Part shown: positions 16,286 to 26,127 of the stretch, in pieces | Layout of the letters: the number at the start of each line of letters is the position of its first letter | Position numbering within the stretch: the first letter of the stretch is position 1 | Assembly: GCF_000154445.1 (NCBI RefSeq) | Contig: NZ_DS499569.1 | Reading direction: 5' to 3' (one strand) | Length of the DNA stretch: 64,000 bases | From: Intestinibacter bartlettii | GTDB taxonomy: Bacteria > Bacillota > Clostridia > Peptostreptococcales > Peptostreptococcaceae | Translations under genes and position numbers: made by a program | Notes under the pieces: model-generated | What the model was told of the DNA's origin: nothing | Database searches by the model: none | What the model saw: the letters and a program-made list of their open reading frames with translations, nothing else

Positions 16286-17641
16286 TTAATTTTTAAATGA
16301 ATGTATTGGCGCTGGTATTTTTCCACCTCTATCTATAAAATCTTTAGAAGAGTACTTATTTACTTCCATTACAGGAGCTCTACCTAATAATCCGCCAAAT
16401 TCGACCATTTCTCCAACTTTACATCCTGGTGCTGGTATGACTCTAACTGCTGTTGTTTTATTATTTATCATACCTATAGCAGCTTCATCAGCAATCATAG
16501 CTGATATAGTTTCTGCTGTAGTATCTCCAGGAACAGCTATCATATCTAAACCTACTGAACATATCGCTGTCATAGCTTCAAGTTTTTCTAGACATAATGA
16601 ACCATTTAAAACTGCATCTATCATACCTGCATCTTCTGATACTGGTATAAATGCACCACTTAGTCCACCTACTCTAGAACAAGCCATAACACCACCTTTT
16701 TTAACTGCATCGTTTAATAATGCTAAAGCTGCTGTTGTTCCATACGCCCCTACTACTTCAACACCCATTTCCTCTATTATATTTGCGACAGAATCTCCTA
16801 TAGCAGGTGTTGGTGCTAGCGATAAATCTACTATACCAAAAGGAACCCCTAATCTCTTAGAAGCTTCTTGTCCCACTAATTGACCCATTCTAGTTACTTT
16901 GAATGCTGTGTTTTTTATTGTATCTGCTACAACGTCAAATGGTTCACCTTTAACTTTTTCTAATGCTCTTTGAACAACCCCAGGCCCACTTACACCTACA
17001 TTTATAACTCTATCAGCTTCACCAACTCCATGGAAAGCTCCTGCCATAAATGGATTATCTTCAACTGCATTACAAAATACTACTAACTTTGCACATCCAA
17101 ACCCTTTTTGTTCTTTTGTAAGTTCAGCAGTTTGTTTTACTATTTGTCCCATTTCTTTTATTGCATCCATATTCATCCCAGATCTTGTTGACCCTACATT
17201 GACTGATGCACAAACTTTATTAGTACATGCTAAAGCTTCTGGAATTGATTTTATTAGTATTTCATCTCCTTTAGTATAACCTTTTTGACATAAGGCAGAA
17301 AATCCACCTATAAAGTCTATTCCTAATTCTTCAGCTGCTTTATCTAGAGTTTTTGCAAACTCAACATAATCTTTATCATTACAAGCTCCTGCAACTATTG
17401 ATATAGGAGTTACAGAAACTCTTTTATTTACTATTGGAATACCAAATTCACTTTCAATCTCTCTACCTACTTTCACTAAGTCTTTAGCACAAGTAGTTAT
17501 TTTCTTATATATTTTTTCTCTTGATTTTTCTCCATCAGAATCGATACAATCAAGTAAAGATATCCCCATTGTTATAGTTCTAATATCTAATTTTTGTTCT
17601 TCTATCATGCTGATAGTTTCTAGTATATTTTTAACGTTCAT
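16286..17641 (-). CDS. UPF0210 (PFL/DUF711) family protein
   Basis: The 451-residue protein is full length for the DUF711/UPF0210 family, whose structure resembles the glycyl-radical PFL fold but whose function is unknown. Conserved stretches seen are NVGSTRSGMNMDAI, GVSGPGVV, LAPTPAIGDSVANI and AGMIDAVLNGSL. It is encoded 14 bp downstream of an ACT-domain gene. This pairing is highly conserved in Firmicutes and suggests one unit in which the ACT protein senses an amino acid or similar small ligand. SD GGGGGA precedes the ATG. Confidence 0.92.
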   Translation of the reverse strand: MNVKNILETISMIEEQKLDIRTITMGISLLDCIDSDGEKSREKIYKKITTCAKDLVKVGREIESEFGIPIVNKRVSVTPISIVAGACNDKDYVEFAKTLDKAAEELGIDFIGGFSALCQKGYTKGDEILIKSIPEALACTNKVCASVNVGSTRSGMNMDAIKEMGQIVKQTAELTKEQKGFGCAKLVVFCNAVEDNPFMAGAFHGVGEADRVINVGVSGPGVVQRALEKVKGEPFDVVADTIKNTAFKVTRMGQLVGQEASKRLGVPFGIVDLSLAPTPAIGDSVANIIEEMGVEVVGAYGTTAALALLNDAVKKGGVMACSRVGGLSGAFIPVSEDAGMIDAVLNGSLCLEKLEAMTAICSVGLDMIAVPGDTTAETISAMIADEAAIGMINNKTTAVRVIPAPGCKVGEMVEFGGLLGRAPVMEVNKYSSKDFIDRGGKIPAPIHSFKN

Positions 17642-17655
17642 GATTTCCCCCTGAA

Positions 17656-17925
17656 TTATATTCTATGCATTTTGTTAAAAATTTCTTCTCTTTGTATCTT
17701 AGCTTCTACACCTATAGCTTCTCCTCTTTCTTTTAAAGCCTTCTTTATTTCGTCAAAAGACTTAGGGCTTTTTTCTAAATCTACCATAACTACCATTGTG
17801 AAAAAATCATCCATTATCGTTTGTGTTATATCGACAATATTGACATTTAATTTGAATAATTCATCAGATATTGCTGCTACTATACCAACCTTATCTTTAC
17901 CTATTACTGTTAAAAATGCTTTCAT
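17656..17925 (-). CDS. ACT-domain protein (UPF0237)
   Basis: The 89-residue protein is a single ACT domain beginning MKAFLTVIGKDKVGIVA, with the typical beta-alpha-beta-beta-alpha-beta pattern, like the sensor halves of GcvR-type regulators. ACT domains bind amino acids and form dimers. It is the first gene of the two-gene operon with the UPF0210 protein. SD GGGGGA lies 9 nt before the ATG. The ligand is unknown. Confidence 0.92.
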   Translation of the reverse strand: MKAFLTVIGKDKVGIVAAISDELFKLNVNIVDITQTIMDDFFTMVVMVDLEKSPKSFDEIKKALKERGEAIGVEAKIQREEIFNKMHRI

Positions 17926-18092
17926 TATTTGACTTTCCCCCTTTGTATTGATGCTTTAATTCTAACTTTATTTCCATATTTTGTCAAACATTTATTGTGT
18001 ATTTTTTATTTATAGTTCTTGTTTGAAGTTATATTTTTATTTTTATATGTATAATTTTTATAGTTATGTTCGTGTTTATAAATTTATATATC

Positions 18093-18140
18093 AAAAAAGG
18101 AATGCCTAATACAAAATATATTTTGACATTCCTTTTGATA
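18093..18140 (-). terminator. Terminator of serS
   Basis: AAAAGGAATGTC ... GGCATTCCTTTT stem followed by Ts on the minus strand. Confidence 0.8.
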
Positions 18141-18160
18141 TTTATTATTTTAATTCAATA

Positions 18161-19435
18161 TTATTTTTTTGTTATTACATCTACACCCATGTAAGGTCTT
18201 AATACTTCTGGAACTACTACAGAACCATCTTCTTGTTGGTAGTTTTCAAGTATAGCAGCTAATGCTCTACCTACAGCAAGACCTGAACCATTTAATGTAT
18301 GGCAGTATTCTGCTTTAGAATCTTTGCTTCTTTTGAATCTGATACCAGCACGTCTAGCTTGGAAATCTTCACAGTTTGAGCAAGAAGATATTTCAACATA
18401 TCTGTTGTAACTTGGCATCCATACTTCTAAGTCATATTTAAATGCAGCAGTAAATCCTAAGTCACCTGTACATATTCTAACAACTCTGTATGGTAAACCT
18501 AATTGTTGTAATAAGTATTCAGCATTTGCAGTTAGTTTTTCTAATTCATTGTAAGATTCTTCTGGAGCACATATTTTAACCATTTCAACTTTGTTGAATT
18601 GATGTTGTCTTACTAAACCTCTAGTATCTCTACCTGCAGAACCTGCTTCTGATCTAAAGCATGGAGTATAAGCAGTATAGTTAAGTGGTAATGCATCATA
18701 TGGAAGTATTTCATTTGCATGTATATTAGTTAGAGGTACTTCTGCAGTTGGTATTAAGTAGTATCCGTTATCTACTTTGAACATGTCTTCTTCGAATTTT
18801 GGTAATTGTCCAGTTCCTAAGAATGAATTTGCATTAGCCATAAATGGTGGTATAAATTCAGTATATCCGTTAACTCCTGTATTTGTATCTAAGAAGAAGT
18901 TATATAAAGATCTTTCTAATCTAGCACCTTTATCTTTGTATAAAGTAAATCTTGAACCAGTTATTTTAGCAGCTCTTTCGAAGTCTAATATTCCTAAATC
19001 AGTTCCTATATCCCAGTGAGCTTTAAAATCGAAGTCAAATTTTCTAGGTTCTCCCCATTTTCTTTCTTCTATATTATCTGCATCAGTTTCTCCTTGAGGA
19101 ACTTTTTCATTTGGTACATTAGGTATTCTAAGTAATCTATATCTTAATTCTTCTTGAACTTTTTTAACTTTTTCATCTTCAACTTTTATTTTGTCTGATA
19201 ATTCTTTAAGTCTAGCTTTATCTGCTGTTACGTCTTTTCCTTCTTTTATAAGTTGAGGTATTTTTTTAGATTCGATATTCATTTCACCTTTCATTACTTC
19301 AACTTCTTTTAATAATTCTCTTCTTTCATCGTCTAATGCTATAACAGCATCAAGGTCAAATTCTTTTTCCCCTCTTCTGTCCATAGCTTTTTTAATATCA
19401 TCTAAATTTTCTCTTATTCTTTTGATATCTAACAT
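18161..19435 (-). CDS. serS: Seryl-tRNA synthetase
   Basis: This class II synthetase charges tRNA-Ser (and tRNA-Sec where present). The start at 19435 (MLDIKRIRENL) is chosen because it has the SD AGGAGGAAAG and because the promoter at 19517-19545 puts the transcript start near 19510, excluding the longer open frame. The 424 residues hold the N-terminal coiled-coil tRNA arm (about 25-100), motif 2 (TPCFRSEAGSAGRDTRGL) and motif 3 (GSGLAVGRALAAILENYQ). There is no T-box in the leader, unlike ileS. Confidence 0.96.
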   Translation of the reverse strand: MLDIKRIRENLDDIKKAMDRRGEKEFDLDAVIALDDERRELLKEVEVMKGEMNIESKKIPQLIKEGKDVTADKARLKELSDKIKVEDEKVKKVQEELRYRLLRIPNVPNEKVPQGETDADNIEERKWGEPRKFDFDFKAHWDIGTDLGILDFERAAKITGSRFTLYKDKGARLERSLYNFFLDTNTGVNGYTEFIPPFMANANSFLGTGQLPKFEEDMFKVDNGYYLIPTAEVPLTNIHANEILPYDALPLNYTAYTPCFRSEAGSAGRDTRGLVRQHQFNKVEMVKICAPEESYNELEKLTANAEYLLQQLGLPYRVVRICTGDLGFTAAFKYDLEVWMPSYNRYVEISSCSNCEDFQARRAGIRFKRSKDSKAEYCHTLNGSGLAVGRALAAILENYQQEDGSVVVPEVLRPYMGVDVITKK

Positions 19436-19516
19436 TTCTTTCCTCCTAAATATTTTTATGTATAATTGCACTTTTATACAAATATAAGTCCATATATATT
19501 TATCCAATTTAACTAT

Positions 19517-19545
19517 ATTTTATTCATTTAGAATTATATTGTCAA
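19517..19545 (-). promoter_or_regulatory. serS promoter
   Basis: Perfect TTGACA, 17 bp, TAAAAT on the minus strand, about 75 bp upstream of the chosen start. Confidence 0.8.
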
Positions 19546-19551
19546 TTCTTT

Positions 19552-19905
19552 AGAAAAAATATATTATTTTGTAGTAAATAAGAAATTATCTTCCCTAAAA
19601 TATATAAATAAATACTATTCCCTTTCTTATATTTTCAAAAAATATACTTTATATTTCTTGAAATAAACATTTTCTTATATATTGCAATTTATACTCTATA
19701 TAAAATTATAATCGATATTAAAAAAATTTCCATACATAATTCTAATATTAAATAAATATTTTTTTATTTTATATCCATTTTTGTTAAATTTCATACTTAA
19801 TTATAAAATTATTTATTTAATATTTATATTTTTTATAGTATTAACAGTAAAATCAAACAAATTATATACAATTTTTAGTATGTAAAATCTATATTTGAAT
19901 ATATA
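19552..19905. other. AT-rich intergenic gap with no gene seen
   Basis: About 350 bp of very AT-rich sequence between the serS promoter and the spoIVA 3' side. I found no open frame with an SD, no stable hairpin and no riboswitch motif. It could carry a non-coding transcript started from the minus-strand TATAAT in the repeat copy at 19911-19960. Confidence 0.5.
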
Positions 19906-19910
19906 AAGAA

Positions 19911-19960
19911 ATTATACTTATTCATAATCTATAAATAAATATAATTTTCTATGCATTATA
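19911..19960. repeat. Copy B of the two-copy ~50-bp element beside a terminator
   Basis: Ungapped match to 8161-8210 at 39 of 50 positions. It abuts the spoIVA terminator as copy A abuts the ileS terminator. Confidence 0.55.
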
Positions 19961-19994
19961 AAAAAAATTTCCTTAATAGCATAAGGAAATTTTT
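19961..19994. terminator. Terminator of spoIVA
   Basis: AAATTTCCTTA ... TAAGGAAATTT stem with an A run on one side and Ts on the other, so it terminates the minus-strand transcript well. Confidence 0.8.
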
Positions 19995-20069
19995 AAAAAT
20001 ACTTATTTTTATAACCTAAAATTATGATAACAATTAATAATTTTAGAATTATTTCAATTTTATTTCAAA

Positions 20070-21539
20070 TTATAGAATTATTGTTATTATGTTATTGCTA
20101 CCTTCATTGATAATTTTTTGTAAAGTCTTTTGAATTTTAAATCGGATTTCATCAGGCATTGTATATAATTTACTTTGTAGCTGTTCTTTGACAAGGTCAT
20201 TCAAAGATTTACCAAACATATTTGATTCCCATATTTCACTAGGATTTTGCTCAAATTCATTCAGTAGATATTTAACCATTTCTTCTCCTTGATTTTGATT
20301 TCCTACTATTGGAGATACTTCTGTGGATATATCAGCTTTTATAATATGAAGTGATGGAGCATTTGCTTTTAGCTTAACGCCATATTGTTTACCTTGTTTT
20401 ATAATTTCTGGTTCTTCTAAACTAAGTTCACTAAGAGATGGAGCTACAACACCATAACCAAAATTCTTAGCGTCATTTAATGCAACTTCTATTTTATCAT
20501 ATTCTTGTTTTACTTTAGATAAAGTTGTAACTAAGTTTAGTAATTGGCTATCTTCTTCAATCTTAAATCCACTCTTTTCTTCCAATACGTTGTAGAATAA
20601 TTCTTGTTTTGTAGATAATTGAATATTTACTACACCTTCTCCTAATTCTACATTTTCTACTGTTACACCATCTAAAAATTCTAGATTTTCAAATCCATTT
20701 ACTATATCATCTATATCTCTAATTTTTTGTAGATTTGCTATGCATTGTTTTAATGTACTTATAATACTTTCTTTTATCCAGTGATTTTTTTCAAGACCTT
20801 CTACCCATTTAGAAATATTTATTCTTATTTCATTTAATGGGAAGTCATACAATACTGTTTCCAAAATATTTTCTATATCAGGTTCTTCCATTTGTTCAAC
20901 ATTTACTGGTAATATTGGAACCTCATATTTTTCTTCTAATTCATTTCTTAAAATCTCTGTTTTTTCGTCTTTTGGAGTCAAGCTATTTAATATTACAACA
21001 AATGGTTTGTTCATTGATTTTAATTCATCTATTACCCTTTCTTCAGCTTCTATATAGCTACCTCTTTCAATTCCTGTAACACTACCATCTGTTATAACAA
21101 CAACTCCTATAGTTGAATGATCCCTTATTACTTTTTTTGTTCCTATTTCTGCTGCCTCTTCAAAAGTCATAGCGTCTTTTGACCATGGTGTAGATACTAA
21201 TCTTTGTTTACCATTTTCTTCGTGTCCTAGTGCTCCTTCCACTATGTATCCGACACAATCAACCATTCTAACCTTTAAAGATACTGAGTCTTTTAATTGT
21301 ATAACTACACCATCTGCGGGTACAAATTTTGGTTCTACAGTCATAATTGTTTTTCCTGAACCGCTTTGTGGTATTTCATCTCTAGTTCTATCTCTTTTAA
21401 ATTCATTTTCTATATTTGGTAATACCAATGTTTCCATAAACTTTCTTATAAATGTTGATTTTCCTGTTCTGACAGGGCCAACAACCCCTATATATATATC
21501 GCCTTGAGTTCTCTTTGCTATATCCTCATAAATGTTCAT
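20070..21539 (-). CDS. spoIVA: Stage IV sporulation protein A
   Basis: SpoIVA is the ATPase that polymerises on the forespore surface as the base of the spore coat. The start at 21539 (MNIYEDIAKRTQGDIYIG) has the SD AGGAGGG; a longer open frame adds only six residues upstream. The 489-residue protein, the usual size, shows Walker A GPVRTGKS at residues 21-28, the conserved RTRDEIPQSGSGKTI block, and a C-terminal end matching the family. Genes for membrane lipid synthesis (gpsA, plsY) and der lie upstream. Expression from a mother-cell sigma-E promoter is expected, but I could not assign the promoter confidently. Confidence 0.96.
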   Translation of the reverse strand: MNIYEDIAKRTQGDIYIGVVGPVRTGKSTFIRKFMETLVLPNIENEFKRDRTRDEIPQSGSGKTIMTVEPKFVPADGVVIQLKDSVSLKVRMVDCVGYIVEGALGHEENGKQRLVSTPWSKDAMTFEEAAEIGTKKVIRDHSTIGVVVITDGSVTGIERGSYIEAEERVIDELKSMNKPFVVILNSLTPKDEKTEILRNELEEKYEVPILPVNVEQMEEPDIENILETVLYDFPLNEIRINISKWVEGLEKNHWIKESIISTLKQCIANLQKIRDIDDIVNGFENLEFLDGVTVENVELGEGVVNIQLSTKQELFYNVLEEKSGFKIEEDSQLLNLVTTLSKVKQEYDKIEVALNDAKNFGYGVVAPSLSELSLEEPEIIKQGKQYGVKLKANAPSLHIIKADISTEVSPIVGNQNQGEEMVKYLLNEFEQNPSEIWESNMFGKSLNDLVKEQLQSKLYTMPDEIRFKIQKTLQKIINEGSNNIITIIL

Positions 21540-21647
21540 TCTTATTCCCTCCTGCATACATTTCTTATTAAAGTATATTGAAACATTTTAAATTTTATAA
21601 CAAAAATATTAGAGCTTAAATATGAAATCCCATTTTGTACACAAAAT

Positions 21648-21689
21648 AAGCCCAATAGATTTTTAATATAAAAAAATCTATTGGGCTTT
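21648..21689 (-). terminator. Terminator of gpsA
   Basis: A perfect 17-bp stem (AAGCCCAATAGATTTTT and its complement) with a short loop, just after gpsA and before the spoIVA leader. Confidence 0.88.
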
Positions 21690-21696
21690 ATATAAA

Positions 21697-22722
21697 TTAA
21701 TTATGTACGAATCCGTTATTTACAACTTCTTCCATTTCATTTTTCTTACTTCTAGTCATAAGAGCTCTTACAGTTTCTTCAGGTTTTGCATTTTCATATA
21801 AAACTGAATATATTGCATTTGTAATAGGTAAATCTATATTTAATTTTTTACCCACTTTGTATGCAACTTCAGTAGCTACAATACCTTCTACAACCATATC
21901 AACTTCTTTTAAAGTTTCTTCTAGTGATTTTCCTTCACCCATAAGTATACCAGCTCTTCTATTTCTACTGTGCATACTTGTACAAGTTACGATTAAATCT
22001 CCTATTCCAGAAAGTCCTGTAAAAGTTGTAACATGTGCACCCATAGCAACTCCTAGTCTACCCATTTCAGTGATACCTCTAGTCATTAAAGCTGCTTTTG
22101 CATTATCTCCATAACCTAATCCATCACACATACCAGCTCCAAAAGCTATTATATTTTTTAGAGCCCCACCTAATTCGACACCTATTATGTCTGGATTAGT
22201 GTATACTCTAAGCTGAGGATTCATAAATGCATCTTGAACTATTTCAGCTATTTCTAGATTTGGCGATGCTGCAACTAGTGTTGTCGGCATAAATCTAGAA
22301 ACTTCTTCTGCATGAGAAGGTCCAGATAATGTAACATATTCGTTATTTGGTAGTTCTTCTTTAACTACTTGTGATAGTCTAAGACCAGTTTCTCTTTCAA
22401 GCCCTTTAGCTACATCAACTAATATTTGATCTTCTTTTACAACGTGCTTTATTTGTTTAACTACACTTCTTACAGCTTGTGATGGAACTGCTAGAACTAT
22501 TATTTTACTGTCTTTTATTACACTTTCTAAGTCAGTAGAGATTTTTATTTCTTTTGGGAAAATAACACCTGGTAAAAATCTAGAATTCTCTCTTGTAGTA
22601 TTGATTTCATTTGCTTGGGATTCATTTCTAGTCCACATATGAACTTCATATCCATTTTTACAAAGAGTTAGGGCAAGTGCACTCCCCCAACTTCCTAGAC
22701 CTATAACACATACTTTATCCAT
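21697..22722 (-). CDS. gpsA: Glycerol-3-phosphate dehydrogenase (NAD(P)+)
   Basis: The product reduces dihydroxyacetone phosphate to sn-glycerol 3-phosphate, the backbone for phospholipids. The start at 22722 (MDKVCVIGLGSWGSALA) fits the Rossmann-fold N-terminus GLGSWG and the SD AGGTGG; the longer frame is not supported. The 341 residues include LSGPSHAEEV near 140, the catalytic lysine region GALKNIIA near 190 and the C-terminal TRGITEMGRLG block. It directly follows plsY, which uses its product, so the two form a metabolic pair. Confidence 0.96.
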   Translation of the reverse strand: MDKVCVIGLGSWGSALALTLCKNGYEVHMWTRNESQANEINTTRENSRFLPGVIFPKEIKISTDLESVIKDSKIIVLAVPSQAVRSVVKQIKHVVKEDQILVDVAKGLERETGLRLSQVVKEELPNNEYVTLSGPSHAEEVSRFMPTTLVAASPNLEIAEIVQDAFMNPQLRVYTNPDIIGVELGGALKNIIAFGAGMCDGLGYGDNAKAALMTRGITEMGRLGVAMGAHVTTFTGLSGIGDLIVTCTSMHSRNRRAGILMGEGKSLEETLKEVDMVVEGIVATEVAYKVGKKLNIDLPITNAIYSVLYENAKPEETVRALMTRSKKNEMEEVVNNGFVHN

Positions 22723-22744
22723 AATAACACCACCTAGTATAAAT

Positions 22745-23350
22745 TTATTTTTTTTCTCCAAGTTTTCTTTCTGTTCCATTTAGTAGACGTTTTATATTTG
22801 CTCTGTGAGTGTATATTACTGATGCTGATAAAAATAAAGTTACCCATATACCCTTTGTATTATGAGTAATAAGCATTAATACAGGAGACAAACATATACC
22901 TAGAACAGAACCTAGAGAAACATATTTGCTAACTAATACTATTATTATAAAAGCAGCTAAACAAGTAAGCGCTAAAACTGGATTTATCGCTAGCATTGAA
23001 CCTAAAGAAGTTGCTACGCCTTTTCCTCCTTTAAATCCTAAAAATGCTGGCCAATTATGTCCTATTACAACAGCTACTACAGCTATATAAGCACAAGTTA
23101 CTTGGTCTGATTTCATATAGTATGCTAATATTCTCGCAAATCCAACTGCAACTACTCCTTTTAGTACATCGCCACCAAATGTTAAAGCACCTGCTTTTTT
23201 CCCCATAGTTCTAAGAACATTTGTAGAACCCGCATTTCCAGATCCTTGTGTTCTTATATCTACACCTGCAAGTCTTTTGGCTACAATATATGATGTTGAT
23301 ATATTTCCTAAAAGATAAGCAACTACTATAATAATTAAATAAACTAACAT
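22745..23350 (-). CDS. plsY: Acyl-phosphate:glycerol-3-phosphate acyltransferase
   Basis: This integral membrane enzyme (201 residues, about five helices) acylates glycerol 3-phosphate at position 1 using acyl-phosphate made by PlsX. Seen family motifs are the first loop with GSGNAGSTNVLRTMGKK (acyl-phosphate binding) and FKGGKGVATSLG in the second conserved loop. It lies between der and gpsA, 20 bp after der. The SD is AGGGGG. Confidence 0.95.
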   Translation of the reverse strand: MLVYLIIIVVAYLLGNISTSYIVAKRLAGVDIRTQGSGNAGSTNVLRTMGKKAGALTFGGDVLKGVVAVGFARILAYYMKSDQVTCAYIAVVAVVIGHNWPAFLGFKGGKGVATSLGSMLAINPVLALTCLAAFIIIVLVSKYVSLGSVLGICLSPVLMLITHNTKGIWVTLFLSASVIYTHRANIKRLLNGTERKLGEKK

Positions 23351-23370
23351 CTCTGGCCCCCTATTTTTTA

Positions 23371-24699
23371 TTATCTTCTTTTATTTTTTTCTCTGTACTC
23401 AAATTGCACTGAAGTACCTTCAAATCCAAAGTTCTCTCTTATTTTATTTTCAAGATATCTTTGATAAGAGAAGTGAGTAAGTTGTTTATCATTTATAAAT
23501 AATGTAAATTTAGGTGGTTTAGTTCCTGTTTGTGAACCATAGTAAATTTTAAGTCTTCTACCTTTATCTGATGGTGGTTGATTAAGCATAACTGCTTCAC
23601 CTATAACATCATTTAATGCTGATGTACTAACACGTTTAGCATGTTCACTAGCAACATAATCTACTGTTTCTAGTATTTTGTTCATTCTTTGATTTGTAAG
23701 AGCAGATACAAATAATACTGGTGCGTACATCATGAATGGGAATTTTTCTCTTATTTCTTTTGTGTAGTTTCCTAATGTTTTATTGTCTTTTTCGATTAAG
23801 TCCCATTTATTTACTATGAATATACATCCTTTACCTTCGTCGTGAGCTATACCAGCAACTTTAGTATCTTGTTCTGTAACCCCTTCAGTTGCATCTATAA
23901 CTATTAAAACTACGTCAGCTCTTTCAACTGCACTCATAGATCTGATTACACTGAATTTTTCAACTCTTTCATATACTTTACTTTTTCTTCTTATACCCGC
24001 AGTATCTATTAATAGATATTGTTGTCCGTCTTTTTCAAAGTATGTATCTATAGCATCTCTTGTAGTACCTGCAATTGGACTTACTATAACTCTGTTTTCT
24101 CCTAAAATATTATTTAAGATTGAACTTTTTCCTGCATTTGGTTTACCTGTTATTGCTACCCTAATTATATCTTCGTCATACTCAGTATTTAATCCTTTAG
24201 GGAAGTTTTCCACAACCTCATCTAATAAGTCTCCAAGACCCATACTGTTTGCACTTGATATTGCATATGGATTTCCTAAACCTAATTCATAGAAATCATA
24301 TATGTTGTCCATTTGGTTTATACTATCAATTTTATTTACTGCTAATAAAACTGGTTTATTTGTTTTTCTAAGTATTTGTGCTACTTCTTTATCTGCTGCT
24401 GTAAGACCTGCTTTTCCGTCTACAACAAATATTATAATATGAGCCATGTCTACTGCTAACATAGCTTGATTTCTCATTTGAGATAATATAACATCTCCGT
24501 TATCTTTTTCTATACCACCAGTATCTATTAAAGTGAAATATTTGTTTAACCATTCTACCTCTGCAAATATTCTATCTCTTGTAACTCCTGGTGTATCCTC
24601 TACTATTGATATTCTTTTTCCTGCTAATTTATTGAACAGCGTCGATTTTCCTACGTTTGGTCTACCAACTACTGCTACAATTGGTCTATTATCGCTCAT
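23371..24699 (-). CDS. der: Ribosome-assembly GTPase Der (EngA)
   Basis: Der has two tandem GTPase domains and a C-terminal KH-like domain, and is needed for 50S subunit maturation. Start chosen at 24699 (MSDNRPIVAVVGRPNVG) with SD AAGGGAG. G1 motifs are GRPNVGKST near residue 10 and GKPNAGKSS near residue 185. NKID and NKWD are the G4 motifs, and the KH domain spans about 355-440. It is encoded 13 bp after the DUF512 gene, in the order DUF512-der-plsY-gpsA. Confidence 0.96.
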   Translation of the reverse strand: MSDNRPIVAVVGRPNVGKSTLFNKLAGKRISIVEDTPGVTRDRIFAEVEWLNKYFTLIDTGGIEKDNGDVILSQMRNQAMLAVDMAHIIIFVVDGKAGLTAADKEVAQILRKTNKPVLLAVNKIDSINQMDNIYDFYELGLGNPYAISSANSMGLGDLLDEVVENFPKGLNTEYDEDIIRVAITGKPNAGKSSILNNILGENRVIVSPIAGTTRDAIDTYFEKDGQQYLLIDTAGIRRKSKVYERVEKFSVIRSMSAVERADVVLIVIDATEGVTEQDTKVAGIAHDEGKGCIFIVNKWDLIEKDNKTLGNYTKEIREKFPFMMYAPVLFVSALTNQRMNKILETVDYVASEHAKRVSTSALNDVIGEAVMLNQPPSDKGRRLKIYYGSQTGTKPPKFTLFINDKQLTHFSYQRYLENKIRENFGFEGTSVQFEYREKNKRR

Positions 24700-24712
24700 T
24701 TTAATCTCCCTT

Positions 24713-26038
24713 CTAGTATACAATTTTTTCTACAAAATCTTTTCCTTCGTTTTGACAAGTTATCACTTGAATATTTAATTTTTCTTTTAGTTGCTCTAAT
24801 GTTATATCGTCTAAAAATACTTCTTCATCACTTTTTAACATCGATCTTGTTATATATAAAGCACTTCCTAAATCTTTATCTTTTAATTGATTTATTATAT
24901 CTGTAGCAGTTATAAGTCCCGATACAGTAATTGTATGACCAAAGTAATCATTTTTTATTTTATATACATTTATTTTTATATTTTTGAATTTTTCCATTAC
25001 TTTGTTAGCCATATCACTTATAAATTCATATGCCGAACTTCCAGTTGCAATTGAAACTGTCTTTTGAATGCTATCATCACTTTCTAGTTTTTCTAGGTAA
25101 TTTATAATTTCAGTTCCTTGTTTACGAATCATACCTACTCCGTCTTCAAATTGTAAAAATCCTTCATATTCATCATAATTTAATAATGGTCTTTTTGCAA
25201 TTATATAAAATTCATCAGATAAAAAAGCAAATCTTGTATTTAAATCTTTTAAATATTTTTCTTGTAGTGCATGTACTTGGTCGATAGTCTCATTTGCACT
25301 TTCATAAGTGAAAATATCTAATTTGGCTAAATTATCTCTGTATTTTGTAATACCTACTGGTACTATCGCAACACTATTAACATAAGGATAAAGACTAGAT
25401 AAATCGTTTAAAGTTCTATCTAATTCTTCTTTATCGTTATATCCTGGACATAATACTATTTGACAGTTCATTTCGATGTGTGCATCTGCTAATCTATTCA
25501 TAGTATCTATTAATTTTCCAGCATGCTTATTAGTTATCATTTTTCTTCTAAGCTCTGGATTTGTAGTATGAACTGAGATATTTATAGGACTTATTCTATA
25601 TTTTATTATATTATCTATATCCTCTTCACTCATATTTGTTAAAGTGACAAAATTTCCTTGTAAGAAAGAAAGTCTCGAATCGTCATCTTTAAAATAAAGT
25701 GTTTCTCTCATACCTTTTGGAAGTTGATCTATAAAACAAAAAACACATTTATTTCTACAGCTTTTTGCCTTATCGATTATTGGATTTACGAATTCAATAC
25801 CTAACTCTTCATCAAAATCCTTTTCGATTTCGTAGATATATACTTCTCCATCTCTTTTTTGTATTTCTAACTCTATATACTCATCACTTATTAAAAATTT
25901 ATATTCTATAATATCGTGAATTTCCTCGTCATTAACAGCTATTAATAAGTCTCCAACTTCTATTCCTATTTCTTCTGCAATAGAGCCTTTGTAGACTTTA
26001 CTTATTATGTTGTTGCTATTTTTTACGTTGACTTCCAT
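24713..26038 (-). CDS. DUF512 radical-SAM protein with N-terminal PDZ domain
   Basis: The 441-residue protein starts with a PDZ-like domain (about residues 8-70, ISKVYKGSIAEEIGIEVGD). A radical-SAM-like core with C-x3-C-x2-C (CRNKCVFCF, about residue 93) follows, and then the DUF512 domain (about 215-430). The family is conserved in clostridia next to der, and its function is not known to me. The cysteine motif predicts a [4Fe-4S] cluster. It is the likely head of the der-plsY-gpsA transcript. SD AAGGGTGA precedes the ATG. Confidence 0.88.
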   Translation of the reverse strand: MEVNVKNSNNIISKVYKGSIAEEIGIEVGDLLIAVNDEEIHDIIEYKFLISDEYIELEIQKRDGEVYIYEIEKDFDEELGIEFVNPIIDKAKSCRNKCVFCFIDQLPKGMRETLYFKDDDSRLSFLQGNFVTLTNMSEEDIDNIIKYRISPINISVHTTNPELRRKMITNKHAGKLIDTMNRLADAHIEMNCQIVLCPGYNDKEELDRTLNDLSSLYPYVNSVAIVPVGITKYRDNLAKLDIFTYESANETIDQVHALQEKYLKDLNTRFAFLSDEFYIIAKRPLLNYDEYEGFLQFEDGVGMIRKQGTEIINYLEKLESDDSIQKTVSIATGSSAYEFISDMANKVMEKFKNIKINVYKIKNDYFGHTITVSGLITATDIINQLKDKDLGSALYITRSMLKSDEEVFLDDITLEQLKEKLNIQVITCQNEGKDFVEKIVY

Positions 26039-26127
26039 AAATCTTTCACCCTTCTCTAAAAATACATCATCTTATAATATCGTATAATTTTAAGTTAGTC
26101 AAATATATAAATTTGTATACATGAAAT

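Noticed and set aside
16437..16883. 148-codon plus-strand open frame inside the UPF0210 gene
   Set aside because: It is an antisense shadow of a strongly conserved gene with no own signals.
19436..19507. 24-residue N-terminal extension of serS
   Set aside because: The SD is in front of 19435 and the promoter places the transcript start near 19510, so translation from 19507 would need a leaderless message.
20040..21640. Sigma-E-type promoter for spoIVA
   Set aside because: Only a loose match (CAATATACTT) is present upstream; I could not support it against background AT-rich sequence.
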